64,000 nucleotides of DNA from Tetragonia tetragonoides. Its lineage: Eukaryota; Streptophyta; Magnoliopsida; Caryophyllales; Aizoaceae. Positions 23,286 to 34,990 of this stretch are shown here, piece by piece. The notes under the pieces were generated by a model. The model saw only the letters and a list, made by a program, of their open reading frames with translations, was not told the DNA's origin and did no database searches. The stretch is from positions 5,177,501 to 5,241,500 of the forward strand of contig CM076148.1 in the NCBI GenBank assembly GCA_038025085.1, given 5' to 3'. The position numbers were made by a program, and so were the translations under genes. Numbering within the stretch: the first letter of the stretch is position 1; each line of letters starts with the position of its first letter.

Positions 23286-24438
23286 TCTATTGTACAAAAT
23301 TTCCCACTCTGATAAAAATCAATTACCCTGTATAAAAAAAATGGACTTTTACCAATCTGGCAATCAATGAAATCCTCATGACTTATTAAAAAAAAGGAAA
23401 CATGGAGGTAAGAGAAAAGAAAAACAGAACAAAACAAAACATATCAGCACTCTTTATCTCTTAAGAGCAACCATTTATAGTAGAACAAGAATTATTCTCT
23501 TATCTTTTAGTACTTACGTTAGTTATGAATCAGCTCAGAAGCTCAGACTAACTTCCCAGCTCAGCTGCTCAGAACTCAAAATAGAAAAACAATAATTGAC
23601 AAAATCAAAAATCATTTAAAGACCATTATAATTATTATCGGTAATTTATAATCTTTCAAAGAAAGAAACAAAATCTACAATTACTCATTTACGCTCTGAC
23701 ACCGACATTTCGAAAGAGAAATCTTTTTCATTGCACTATTTCACGTATTTACGCATTACCTTTTTAAGTTTTAACACCTCATAGTACCTCAAATTTGAAA
23801 TTTTTATTATGATCTCATCGTATAATGCGTAAATGTAGAAAATAGTTTAATGGTCCTTATCAATTATCATTCATCAATCTTCTCAAAACCTTAGATGTGA
23901 TTGAATTGATATCCTCCAATCTGATGATTCTGATCACGTGCCACTGCTCAAATCAAAGTCAAATCTCATCCAAATCAGTCAATATCTCCACTTCAATTCT
24001 CAATCTTTCTAAATATTACTTCACAGCTTGATTCTTGAATAATGAACTGATGAAATCACCCTCAAAACAAAACAAAACAAAAAATTGAACTGATGAAATT
24101 GAGCTAAAAATCAAGTAGCACACTGAAAGTTTTGACAATTTTTTTACTAACAGTAGCAATACACAAATCAAAATCTGAACTTTCTTCTACTTCGTAATCT
24201 CAATTCAGATCAAATCAAGTTAATTATCATTGACTCCTTCACAATTAACTCAATTTAATCACTGAATTAACCTCGAATTCCATTCATACTCAAAATCAAT
24301 TCCACTATTCCAATCTCCACTTCAAAAAAACACACAGAATCAATCGCGATTTCAAATTTTCAACTAATGAGCTGAACACTAAGCATCAAATAACGAAAAA
24401 CCTCAACAATTCTCAGCTGATTTCACCAATCGATTATC

Positions 24439-24479
<41 letters not shown>

Positions 24480-24720
24480 AAGAGTCAAAAAAAATTCACC
24501 GATATTTCCAAACTTGAGCTGATAAAGAGCTAGATCTTCGGCGATCTCTCCGTAATGTTGTTCCATCTCCGATTTTTTCTCTTTCTTCGACTTACAACCA
24601 TTTTCTCTCTCCTCGAATTCTCCCGATCTCTTCTCTCTCTCTCCACACTTTTCTCTCTCCTCTCACTTTCTTTCTCTCTCTTATCTTGTATTTCCTTTAT
24701 TTACAGTAATGGGAGAGAGA
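23286..24720 (-). other. VIP5 5' UTR intron and leader (predicted)
   Basis: No coding frame with domains. The CT-rich stretch 24545-24715 reads on the minus strand as the purine-rich leader of VIP5. A (CAA)n run of about 13 units lies at 24440-24479 within the predicted intron. Confidence 0.45.
24440..24479. repeat. (CAA)n microsatellite
   Basis: About 13 uninterrupted CAA triplets inside the predicted VIP5 leader intron. Confidence 0.9.
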
Positions 24721-24734
24721 CTGTTACGATTGTT

Positions 24735-25264
24735 TTTTTTTTTTTTCTTTTTTGGAATAGGCAAGACAACTAGGTAACCCGTAGGTTAACCTTAGGTGTC
24801 CCTTATCAATAGGTTGGTGAGGGACTGGTCAAAAGAAGCAAATCAAGAGTAAAGACCAGGACAATTATGGCCAATATTTGCCATAAAGTCTGCTACCGCA
24901 TTAACTTCTCTAAAACAGTGGAGCACTTCCACACGATCAAAGTGGTGGAGGTCCTTCTTCGTGTTAATGATGATATTTTCAATCTCCCACGAAATATGTC
25001 ACTCAGTTCTAACAGCCTTAATGAGTGCCAAGTTGTCGCCCTCTATAGTGATATTCTTGTAACCTTTGGAGCGAGCAGAACGCACTCCTTCCCGTAAGCC
25101 TATCGCCTCAGCCATAAGTATTGAGTTGGTACCACAAGGTAATGCACCCAAAGAAATGACTCCACTATTTTCATCTTTTAGAACAAACCCTGCTGCAGAA
25201 AGATCATTATTAATTTTCGAACCATCAAAGTTAATCTTGATATAACTAGCTCTGAGTAGAGACC
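24735..25264 (-). mobile_element. 5'-truncated LINE with RNase H domain and 17-bp TSD
   Basis: The minus strand encodes YIKINFDGSK, AGFVLKDENSGVISLG, ILMAEAIGLREGV, ITIEGDNLALIKAV, then an in-frame TGA after RTE, and continues HISWEIENIIINT to REVNAVADFMANIG. The RNase H-like domain is therefore complete but interrupted by one nonsense codon. A T-run at about 24733-24746 is the poly(A) tail. The flanks are a 17-bp duplication with one mismatch: AGACTGTTACGATTGTT (24718-24734) and AGACTGTTACAATTGTT (25265-25281). It differs in sequence from the other two LINE fragments. It abuts the VIP5 leader. Confidence 0.88.
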
Positions 25265-25281
25265 AGACTGTTACAATTGTT

Positions 25282-28200
25282 GCTTTGATCTTGTTGTCCC
25301 TCTATAGAGGTTTTCCTGTTTTATTTTATTTAAATTTATCTATTAAAATGGTGACCACAGAAATCAAACTATTTGAAAAAGAGGCCCCACAACTTTACCT
25401 GATTTGTGTAAATGGGTCGGAATCAAATATTTATACGAGGCGCATCTCCGCCGGAAAGTTAAAAGTTAACGGCGCAACGGAGGGAAATGTTTTTGTTTTT
25501 TTTTTGGGCTTCAAATTTACTATTGCCACATTGTAGTATTTTTTTTTTCCTTGAATTTTCTTCTTTTTTGGAATTTTTCAAAAACACAAAAATTTTCTAT
25601 GTGAAATGTCTCATATTGATATTACTAGATATGAAGCCCTTGCCTGATTGTCTTGCCTTTTCAAAAAAAAAAACTAGATAGGAAGCTTGTGCATTGTACG
25701 GGTTAGGTATTAAAATTTTAAAATAAATACACTTATATGATGGTAATAAAAATGATATCGAGAATCGAAGTATGTTGGCAATTTCACTTCAATAGTTTGG
25801 TTTCGTGTTGGACATGAAAATAATCTTATGCATTACAAGGTTTAGTGTAAAGTTACATTCAATACTTTTAGTCATATGCATATATGCGCCAATAGAAAAA
25901 TAAATAAATATAAAATTGCCACAATCTCTTTGTTTTTCTTATATATTTGTCATTAGTTTTTTAAAACTTTTTAAGTGTTTTTTTTTTTCTCTTACGTGAT
26001 GCTCTATAGACCATAAAACTTTGTTAAAACTCTAAAACTTATAAGCTAAACTCTTTTATCATCTTTACATATTCGTTTATGTGACGATATGTTTATGGCC
26101 AGAGACTATATAGTTATTTATATTTTTGAAATAATTTGCCAAAATGACATAAAGTTTCATAGTTTTATATATACTTGTATATAAAATTTAATTTAATGGA
26201 ATTAGCGTTGTATACTAATTAATTTAATATGAATCGTTCCTTTCCAATTTGCACTGCATCTCATTTTCTATTTTATTTTTTCTCACATTTTGTGTCCAAT
26301 ATGTCGTTCTGTTCCATTACCTTTCGAGTCATTTTATTATGTTTCATTCCGTTCTGTTTCACCATTTCGTTGAAAAGAATAGGACTTTAAGAATTGTTCT
26401 TTTCACTTGAAAACTACGAAATACATGTATTACAACTTAATAACACCAGAAAATATCTCCTTATTTTTGTAATTTATAATTATAACTTATTCTTTTCACC
26501 TGATATTATATCGTAATTATATTTTTGTTATTTATTTAGCTTAGTAGCTCACATAGGTGGCAATTTTAATTCTACTCTTAGATGATTCGATAAGGTGGAC
26601 GTGTTCGATGCAGTCAATACCTCCATTATATAAATAGTAGGTGTATTTTCTTGTGTTACGCGGTTCCTAGCTAATTTAACGTGTTAATTATTCATATCGA
26701 TTGAAAATCATAAGTATAACTATCACTTATGAAAAATTATTTAGTAATTTATGATTAACCATTAATATAATCATTCTAATATCATTAATGCCATATAATA
26801 GAATTATTTTGCATCATATGGGTCACATTGAACAATTCTAACTCTTATCACCAATTTTAATTTTGTTTTTTTAATTTTTACCATACAAACTCAGAATACC
26901 TTTTAAATGAACATAACCTCTTTTTTTTTATAGTGTTCATTGGATGATAGCTTAATTTCCCATTGTTGATTGTCTATATTATAAATTTCATAAGCTAAAA
27001 CATCTCAAACTTTTTGTTTATCACCTTTTTTTATCTTTTCTTTTTTTTTTTGGGAGGGAGGGGGTTTGTTGATGGGGTGTGGTGTGATTCTATATCTTTC
27101 AAAAGAATATTTTGTTTCCTCATTTTTTTAGAGGTAGCAGATAAATCTTATTGCATCTATCATTAAAATTGAACATATTTATTTGTAAAATTGACAAATT
27201 CCTATTAAAAATGAACATATAGTTAGCTTCTCTTTCTCGTTATTTTTACTTCATAATAAGATGATGGTTTAGAATGTGAGAGAGTAGCATAATGCTATCA
27301 TGAAAGTTTTTTTTTTCTCTTTTCTTTTTGAATGCATTTTTTCCATGAATGTGTTAGCTTAATTTATTATAAAGAATATGACAATAGGAATATAATTTCC
27401 TATTTAGTATTTAAAGACAAAAAATACCGTGATTATATTTTTGTCTTATGTTTTCTAAATGAAATATAACTATAAAATAAAAATTTTATTTTAGGATTTT
27501 ATATGCTTGCTTAATGGTGCGTCCCTAAGTGACTCGGTTAGGTTACATAACCCAATGTTGTTATTGAATTTTTTTTTATTGACGCTCTCTAAACTCTTGC
27601 AAAATGTCAATACGTAAGATATAAAACAAATGAGTCTCCTTTTAAAATGTATTTCGCATTCTTTTCATTGGCCTAGGTTATTGTTTGAATTTTTGAAGCA
27701 TAACATAAAAGTTATACGCCTCTTAATGTCTCAAATGATTTACTGATGCTATTACTCTAATAAAAAAAATTATAACTTCTATATATGATATTATTTTATT
27801 TTTTTATGATTAATATTATTATTGTTGTTGTTGTTCGTCTTCTTCTTCTTATTATTATTATTATTTTAATTATTTTTTTATATCTAAAAATTAACTCGTT
27901 ATTAGATCCCTTACAAAAAACAAAAACAAAAAAAAACTCATTAGCATAAGTAAATAGAATTTGTTTTTTAAGAAATGTGGCAAGGATAGGAATCATGATG
28001 GTTAATCACAAATGCAAATGGTCATTAAGTGATTGATCGAAATATGGTGTGCATATTCTATATCTCTTTTTCAAGGATCTACAAAGCATATATCGTATAA
28101 TGCATGAGCAATAAGTGAGAGTATGGTTAATTATTAAGTTTTCCATTTAGTGGACACCAAAAGATCTCCATCATTTACTTCGTATTATGATTATGATTAT

Positions 28201-28690
28201 GATTGATTGGCGCTCCATATCCTACTGTAAAATGCCAATACATAAGATATATGACAAAATGGGTCTTTTCATTGGTGTAAGATATTTGTATTTTTGAAAC
28301 ATGAAAAGAAAGTTATACTGCTCTTAATGTTTCATTATTTTAAATGATTTACTACCATAACTCTAATATTCTCTCTTTCCTAACTTTTATTTATGATTTA
28401 TTATTGTTTTTTTTACAAAAAAGATTTGCTTAGGTGGACGTGTCCAATACTGATTAATGTCGCATGGTGAAAAACAAAGTGTAATTACCACTTCTGAAAA
28501 TATTATTACTAATATATGATTAAAAATTAATATAATTCATTTAATAACATGGCCATAAAAAAAGATTATTGACCCTATAGGGGGTACTTTGTATAATAAT
28601 TTCATTATAATATACTCTATTCATTATGATCGTGCAAGACCCTATATAAATACTGTCACCATTTATACTTTGTTATAATTGGATGTCATG
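25282..28690. other. AT-rich intergenic repeat DNA, no gene seen
   Basis: No frame with a recognisable domain. It contains the TTCCG-type repeat at 26230-26395 and two members of a diverged repeat of about 200 bp (about 27585-27790 and 28205-28400). Each carries AAATG-CAATA, AAGATAT, TTTTCATTGG and CTCTTAATGT.TCA. A third member is at 29430-29625. Phrases of the type GCTTAGGTGGACG.GTCCAATACTG separate some of them. Confidence 0.5.
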
Positions 28691-28699
28691 ATAGATTAC

Positions 28700-29005
28700 T
28701 GTTATTCAATGCTTTCTTACCTTAATTTTACTTAAATTCAGTTCAGTTCAGTTTAGTTTAGTCCAGTACAGTTCAGTTCAGTTTATGTGCAACTTTATCA
28801 CTCATATAACTTTTTATTCCAAAATAATTTAATGATGATAATTATATCATCGAAAAGATCTCAAATCATACTTTCAAATGAGTTCAATATTGACTATGCT
28901 TGGACGAATTTTAAATGGTTAACGGTCAAGTTTAAAAAATCAATTCAGTTCATTTCAATTCGATTCAGTTCAATGCTATGCAGGTGAATCAAATGGAGCC
29001 TGACT
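28700..29005. repeat. Second copy of the GTTCAG MITE family, without microsatellites
   Basis: ACTTAAATTCAGTTCAGTTCAG near 28730 and ATGGAGCC near 28995 match the inner left and the outer right parts of the 1311-2143 element. Here the interior is about 200 bp of ordinary sequence with no ATT run. The left boundary is uncertain. Confidence 0.45.
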
Positions 29006-30512
29006 CATTTGAAACTCATATGGGGAACAATTTTGTGGTTTGGTAATGAACCTTGATAGACTTCAGTAACTTCAGTAACATTTGGAAACAAAGGGGATTC
29101 GAAGACTTGTTGCTCGGTCAGCACCACTGTGGCGCCACATCGAGATGCTATATGCGCACCATACATATAACTTATAACGTTTTAAGCAAGAGACTGAATC
29201 AAAATCATATGGGCATATGGCAAGTCACACTATCATGCCATATATTGTCATCCAACTTTGGCCAAGCGAGGTACAGTAATTTCTATTTTGGCGAAGAGAT
29301 ATAAAATGAGATATTTTCTAATATATAATGAAATAACTTTAGATGATCGAGTTTTTTCTTAAATATTTTAATTTAGCTTGCTTAGGCGGCACAACTTTAA
29401 CATGCTCGTTTAGGTAGACGCATTCTATAGTATTAGAAAATGCTAATGAAAACAATATGTGATAATGGGTCTTATTTTAAAGTGCGTTTCACGCTCTTTT
29501 TATTGGTGTAAGATATTAGAATTTTGAAAGTGTGAAACAATAGTTTCAGGCCTCTTTATATTTCATTATCTCCAATAATTTACGGCTATAACTCTAATTA
29601 AATTGTATTTATTTATTTATTTTAAAAGGATCGCTTAGGTGGACGCCTCCAATACTGTTAGAAAATACATCTAATATATAGATATTATGATATGATTGGG
29701 ATGGCAATGATCAGATTTGGAGTCGATCTTTTTTTCGTTGTATTTAAGAAAAACTTTTTTCAATTTAAGCGGATCGGATTACGTAGAATTTTAATTAAAT
29801 GTATTCTAAAATTGTTTGTTTTTACGATTAAGATCATTTAAAATAATATTTACTAATAAAAAAAGAGTTTTATGATAATTTTACTTGTATTAGTTTGATT
29901 TTTCAATTATTACTAATGCCATATTATTTAGACTCAGATTATAATCAAACCGGATCTTACTTAAAATTTGTACAATTGGATGTTCTTTGATCGGATTTCG
30001 AGGGGTATTTCTTGGTGGATTGAGTTTGATTCGGATCGGTTTGGACTATATTGTCATTTCTATATACATTGTAATGTTATCACTTATAATAATGATCCCA
30101 ATTTCAACATAAAACGATCTCATATAAGTTTTTGTAAATAATGAAATTTAAAACATATTTCAGATTTTCTTTTTTCTTTTTGCGCATAAAGAAGTACTTC
30201 TCTTTAATGGTGAATCTCTTCCAAAATAAAAATCAATGGTTACCGATATACCTTTAGATATGTTTATATTTCCAATTATAAGAAATAAAAAAGGTTCATT
30301 TATATTTTATATATTGATTATTTACCCTCAAATTTGATAATTGAGATACACCTCTGAATAAAATGATATCTAAAGAGTTCTGTTTTCATATTCTTAATTG
30401 TTTAAGTAACATTATGATTTTGTGCTTAAATTTATTGAAAATTTTGTATTTCCGTAGCCAAATTTGTACCCGTATCTGTATGAATCATATCCTTATCACT
30501 TATACAGTACTC
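29006..30512. other. Intergenic, no gene seen
   Basis: AT-rich; contains the third copy of the 200-bp repeat (about 29430-29625), flanked by GTTTAGGTAGACG and GCTTAGGTGGACG phrases. No RNA gene recognised. Confidence 0.5.
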
Positions 30513-30841
30513 CTGGGTGTAAATGAGTCGAATTGAGTCATGTACCTCTGTGTTCGTACTCGACTCGTTTGCTAAACGAGTATCAAATTGATGCTCGTGC
30601 TCGGATCGTTTATTATCGAGCGAGTTTTGATCGAGTATGTCACTACCTCGTTTATTATTACAAGTTATTATAACCCATAATAATACTAACAAATCAGAAC
30701 ATAGCATTGGGGTACTCTATGTACTCGTACTTGACACGTTTAGTAAATGAGTATCAAACTAGTGACTGTAATTGGCTCGTTTATTATCGAGTGAGGTTTG
30801 ATTGAGTATGTTCATGAGTGTTCTGGCTCGTTTACACATGG
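30513..30841. repeat. MITE-like repeat rich in GAGT/CTCG, with inverted ends
   Basis: The left end reads GGGTGTAAATGAGTC and the reverse complement of the right end reads ATGTGTAAACGAGCC. Inside are two diverged copies of a block ending CTCGTTTATTATCGAGYGAG. A related sequence with many TCGAGTTTGTTCG phrases lies at 48161-48556. This family sits about 190 bp upstream of the epoxide hydrolase ATG. Confidence 0.5.
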
Positions 30842-30937
30842 ATTGAAATTCCGTATAAGAGAGTGGTGCAATTTTAACAAGCAAAAGAGAGAAGAAGATC
30901 CAACCCTTTATTTAGAAAATAAAGCCTCTATTTCTAG

Positions 30938-30945
30938 TATAAAAT
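30938..30945 (+). promoter_or_regulatory. TATA box of the epoxide hydrolase pseudogene
   Basis: TATAAAAT about 90 bp upstream of the ATG at 31029, at a normal spacing for a plant core promoter. It suggests the locus was once, and may still be, transcribed. Confidence 0.5.
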
Positions 30946-31028
30946 GGAGAGGATCATTGCTCAATTTTAGCTCCTTAGTTTTAACGCTGACAAGGTTGGT
31001 AACGTTGAAACCCCACTGCCCACCGGAA

Positions 31029-34000
31029 ATGGAGCAAATACAGCACCGCCACATTGAAGTAAGAGGATTAAAGCTTCACATAGCTGAATCTGGAACTGGT
31101 CTGCCTATTTCTCTCTCTCCTATTCTCTCTCTTAACATTTTTAATCCATTTTTCGTTGCGAATAATGATACTGTTACATTTATTTGCTGAAATCAAATAA
31201 AAGATACTCTAAATTGTGATTATCAATCAAATAACAGGACCAAAAGTATTGATTTTGCTACATGGGTTCCCTGAAATATGGTACACGTGGCGGCATCAGA
31301 TTGTTTCTACAGAGCCATTGCACCTGATTTCCGAGGCTATGGTCTTTCAGACAAACCCCTTAATCCTAAAACGACGTCGTTTCAGGATCTTGTCCAGGAT
31401 CTTCTTGGTATTTTCCATCAACTCGACATTTCCAAGGTACCCCGTTCAATATTTTCCTTCATATTAATACTCATTTAGTTTGTTAATCATGTATATTTGT
31501 AGTTTGTTGTAATCATTATTTGGTGGAGAAATTATATATCCAAGAATCAATGAAAATTATAAATTCTAGTGATTTTTGTTTAGGAAAATATTACACTAGA
31601 TTATAATTAGCCTACAAGCTATCAATTGGGCCTTCTAACTGTTCTAAGTTGACTTGATTACTTTTTTTTTCCTTAGGTTGAGTTGATTACTTGATAGTTG
31701 ATATCGATCATGATATAAGATTCTATAATAGGGTATTTTCTTATCAAAAAAAAGAAGATAATAGGGTATTTAGGAAATATAAAGTATTTTCCTAAATACC
31801 AATTATTGGAAATCTGAACGAAGGGAATATTAGCCAACTTGGCTACACCCCCTCCCACAATATTTTTATTTTTTATTTATTTAAATTTTTTTTTTTTTTT
31901 TCAAAATGCAGTGGAATTTATTATACTTAACCCATTACTTCATTCTCGGACAATCACTACTTCATTGTGGGTGTAGCCAAGTTGGCTCCTCCCTACCGTA
32001 GCCAAGGATTTGCCGAAAAAAGAGGACATGCATTCTTCTTCTGATAAACAGGATTGAGGGGTGAAATTGTGTACAATGCATATGGACTTGGTTAGACCTT
32101 GCCCTTTGCCCAGATACCCAATATTATGGGGTGGTGTTTGTTATTCTCATTCCCTGTTAGCTTAATTACATATGGCGCTGGAAGTAGTTCATTTTTCTTT
32201 TTATTTGTTGGTAAAAACCCAAAATTACATGCTAACTCCAACTCAATCATCAAGGATTTGTTTGACGCTTTCCAAAGGTGTACCCGGTTACAGTATGAAG
32301 TCATAGAGCAGTATCAGTAAACCAGTATGCCTCTTGATTGCGTTCCTGGTAGTCATACACTCGTCTCTTAAGGATATTATAAAAAGCTCTAACCTGCCTT
32401 GTTTGGATGAATAATCACTTCATTCACACTTGTATGAGATATCTCACCTCCAAACCCACCCAAGGGAGGTGGCCAAATTGTTTGGCCTGTTTTGAGATAT
32501 TTGGCTGGCTGGCTTTCTCCAAATTGAAACTTAGCCATCCTTCACTGGGGCTAATCGCTAACATAAACTAGTTTCGGCTCAACCATATTTTGCCTTAACA
32601 TCCATGACTTTGAGCGGTCTTGGAAGAGTTCACCTTACTTCGCCTCCTACCAATCCCTCCATTGAAAGTGTTTTGCACCGTAATGGAGCATAAAGCTTAT
32701 CTGGATTTCTGCATTATGCTTCTGCTCAAAACATGTATGAACTATGCAGGCCTTTCTCATTGCAAAAGATTTCGGAGTAAGACCTGCATATCATTCGCTC
32801 TTCTTCACCCTGATCTGGTCCTAGGACTAATCACGCTGGGCATACCTTATGCTCCTCCAGGTCCTTCAACCTTTCACAAATATCTTCCTGAAGGCTTCTA
32901 CGTCTCTAGATGGCGGGTACACTTTCTTTCTCTATTTCACTAAACACAGGTGAAATTTTCTCTGTTTCTGAGCTTTTTATTGCAGGAACCTGGAAGAGCG
33001 GAAGCAGATTTTGGCAGGCTCGATACAAAGACAGTGATAAGAAACATTTACATCCTTTTCTCCAAGAACAAAATACCTATAGCTCAAGAAAACCAAGAGA
33101 TAATGGATTTGGTGGCACCGGAAACTCCTCTTCCCCCTTGGTTCACTGAGGAAGACCTTGCAACTTATACTTCCCTGTATGAGAAATCTGGATTCGAGAC
33201 TGCCCTACAAGTCCCATATAGGTACTTAATTTGAACCTTACTAGTAATAAATTTACAAGCATTATCTCATTGAAACATTTTTGAATTTATAAGAATGCCT
33301 GCAATTGGGGTTATTGATATAGCTTTCTTAACAACGGGGGTGCCTATTTTCTATGTAAGAAAGCTGTCTTAGACGTGCTTAGGTTTCGTAAAAGACAGAG
33401 CTCGAACATCTTTGTTTTGTTATTTAACTGCTCAACAGCTCAAGGGACCATATAATTCCCTAATACTCTCGGAGGATTAGTTTGGTTTGCTATTATGAAA
33501 TGCGAGGAAGTAACACCTTGAATACTAGAGTTATCTAGCTATCTGGGACATTTTACATAGTACATTGGAAGTACAAAATCTCTCGGAAGTAGTAACTTCC
33601 TTGGACACTAGACTTGTCATGGGAAGTAGGCTGGTGTTCGTCACCCCAAAGAAGCCTTTGTTTTTTCTTACACTAAACTAGAAAAACACAGTATTTGCTA
33701 ACAGTTGGTGTTGTCAGAGAACCTAATTATATTCATATTTTAAAATATTTCGAGCCAAAAATCATGAAATCTCTTTTCTTGGGTTGTAAGAATGATGAAA
33801 CCAGCACTGTATCTTTGCTTTTAGGTCAGTGGATGAAGGGTCCGACATACCTGATCCGATATTGAAGCTTTCAGCGCTGTTGATCATGGGAACAGATGAT
33901 TATTTCTTAGAGTTTCCTGGGGTGCAAGAGTACATAGAGAGTGGGAAGGTGAACAAGTTTGCTACAAATTTGGAGATCATATTCTTGCCAGAAGGTACTC

Positions 34001-34074
34001 ATTTCCTTCAAGAGCAGTTCCCCCAAGAGGTGAACAAGCTTATCTGTGACTTCCTCAGTAAGCACACGAGTTAA
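31029..34074 (+). pseudogene. Soluble epoxide hydrolase (alpha/beta hydrolase), broken by two frame disruptions
   Basis: Five exons are recognisable: 31029-31098, 31238-31436, 32750-32916, 32986-33221, 33825-34074. Translation gives MEQIQHRHIEVRGLKLHIAE, LLHGFPEIWYTWRHQ (oxyanion HGFP), RAIAPDFRGYGLSDKP, AFLIAKDFGVRPAY (nucleophile Asp), FALLHPDLV, PLPPWFTEEDLATY, and LPEGTHFLQEQFP (catalytic His). That is nearly the full plant enzyme, which opens epoxides of fatty acids. In exon 2 the frame shifts between WRHQI and RAIAPDF, with several expected residues missing. In exon 3 one base is lacking between PAY and FALL (about 32793). Splice sites and downstream frame are otherwise good, so the decay is recent or, less likely, due to assembly errors. 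Confidence 0.82.
31831..31987. repeat. Inverted repeat in epoxide hydrolase intron 2
   Basis: GCCAACTTGGCTACACCC at the left is answered by GGGTGTAGCCAAGTTGGC at the right. The ends are 18-bp perfect inverted repeats around a T-rich 120-bp centre: a small MITE or hairpin. Target duplication not resolved. Confidence 0.65.
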
Positions 34075-34990
34075 AACACTAGCTTGGACGCTTAAATTGG
34101 TTCTTAGGTTCTTATGTGCACGCTCGGTGGATACCCATGAATGTATTATGTACGAATATGTGGTCTTGAACTACTAATATCAATCCTTGTCAAAAATAAA
34201 AATGAATGAAAATATAGCTTTGAAAGTGCAAGTGCAAGCAAGTGCTTGTTTCGCAGTTCTCACCGTAACATGATCCTTGATTGAAGTACTCAGTTGGACA
34301 AAACATCCATCAACAGCAATTTCTTTGGATTTTATTTATTTTTGATATTTTGTTCATTTGTTGTATTATTACCGTTCTGTCCGTAGTCATTGTACTCTTT
34401 GGCCATTCATAGCCGGCTTTCTTGCTATTTCAAGAAGAAAAAGAAACAATGGGAAGGAAAGGGAAAACAAACTGGGCCTATGATGAGGACTGATATGATG
34501 TGAATCTAGCACATCGGAGATGAAAGCACTACAATGACAAGATTGGAGAATGATACAGATTACAAACTACACGCAGCAGGTCCGTACAACCATGCTACCT
34601 TGCTATAATTTTCGTATACTATCAACTTATCTCATCCTCTTCACGAGAGAGGATAAATGGACCTAAATATTTCAATGCCAAGGAAAAAGAATTACAAGAC
34701 CAGAATGAAAGAAAAAGAATAAGAGACCCAGTCATGAGAGAGGCTAACTGGCTAAGTAAGCTAAAACATGCTACAATCTCAACCTCGGTTGATCACCTCA
34801 CAGCCATATCCTAGGGGCACCCGATTTTACTTCATGGAGTTGTTAAGATTCCTGAAAAAAGCTCTTCCAAAATAGCTTCCCATTCCATCAACCCATCGAG
34901 CATGGGGCATTATGTTACCCAAGGCCATGAAGATTTAGCCGGTCAAGCAAAAGCAGGTAAACCTGTACACATACCTGCTCCTGCACTCTT
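34075..34990. other. Convergent 3' flanks of epoxide hydrolase and WAPL; no gene seen
   Basis: Candidate AATAAA-type signals near 34190. The stretch 34430-34990 is probably partly WAPL 3' UTR on the minus strand. Confidence 0.5.

Noticed and set aside
22835..23335. 166-residue plus-strand frame opposite VIP5
   Set aside because: Antisense shadow of the charged VIP5 N-terminus, His/Pro/Ser composition with no family similarity.
30798..31190. A 130-residue protein starting before the epoxide hydrolase ATG
   Set aside because: It begins inside a repeat and runs through the TATA box and leader; the family start is MEQIQHRHIEVRG at 31029.
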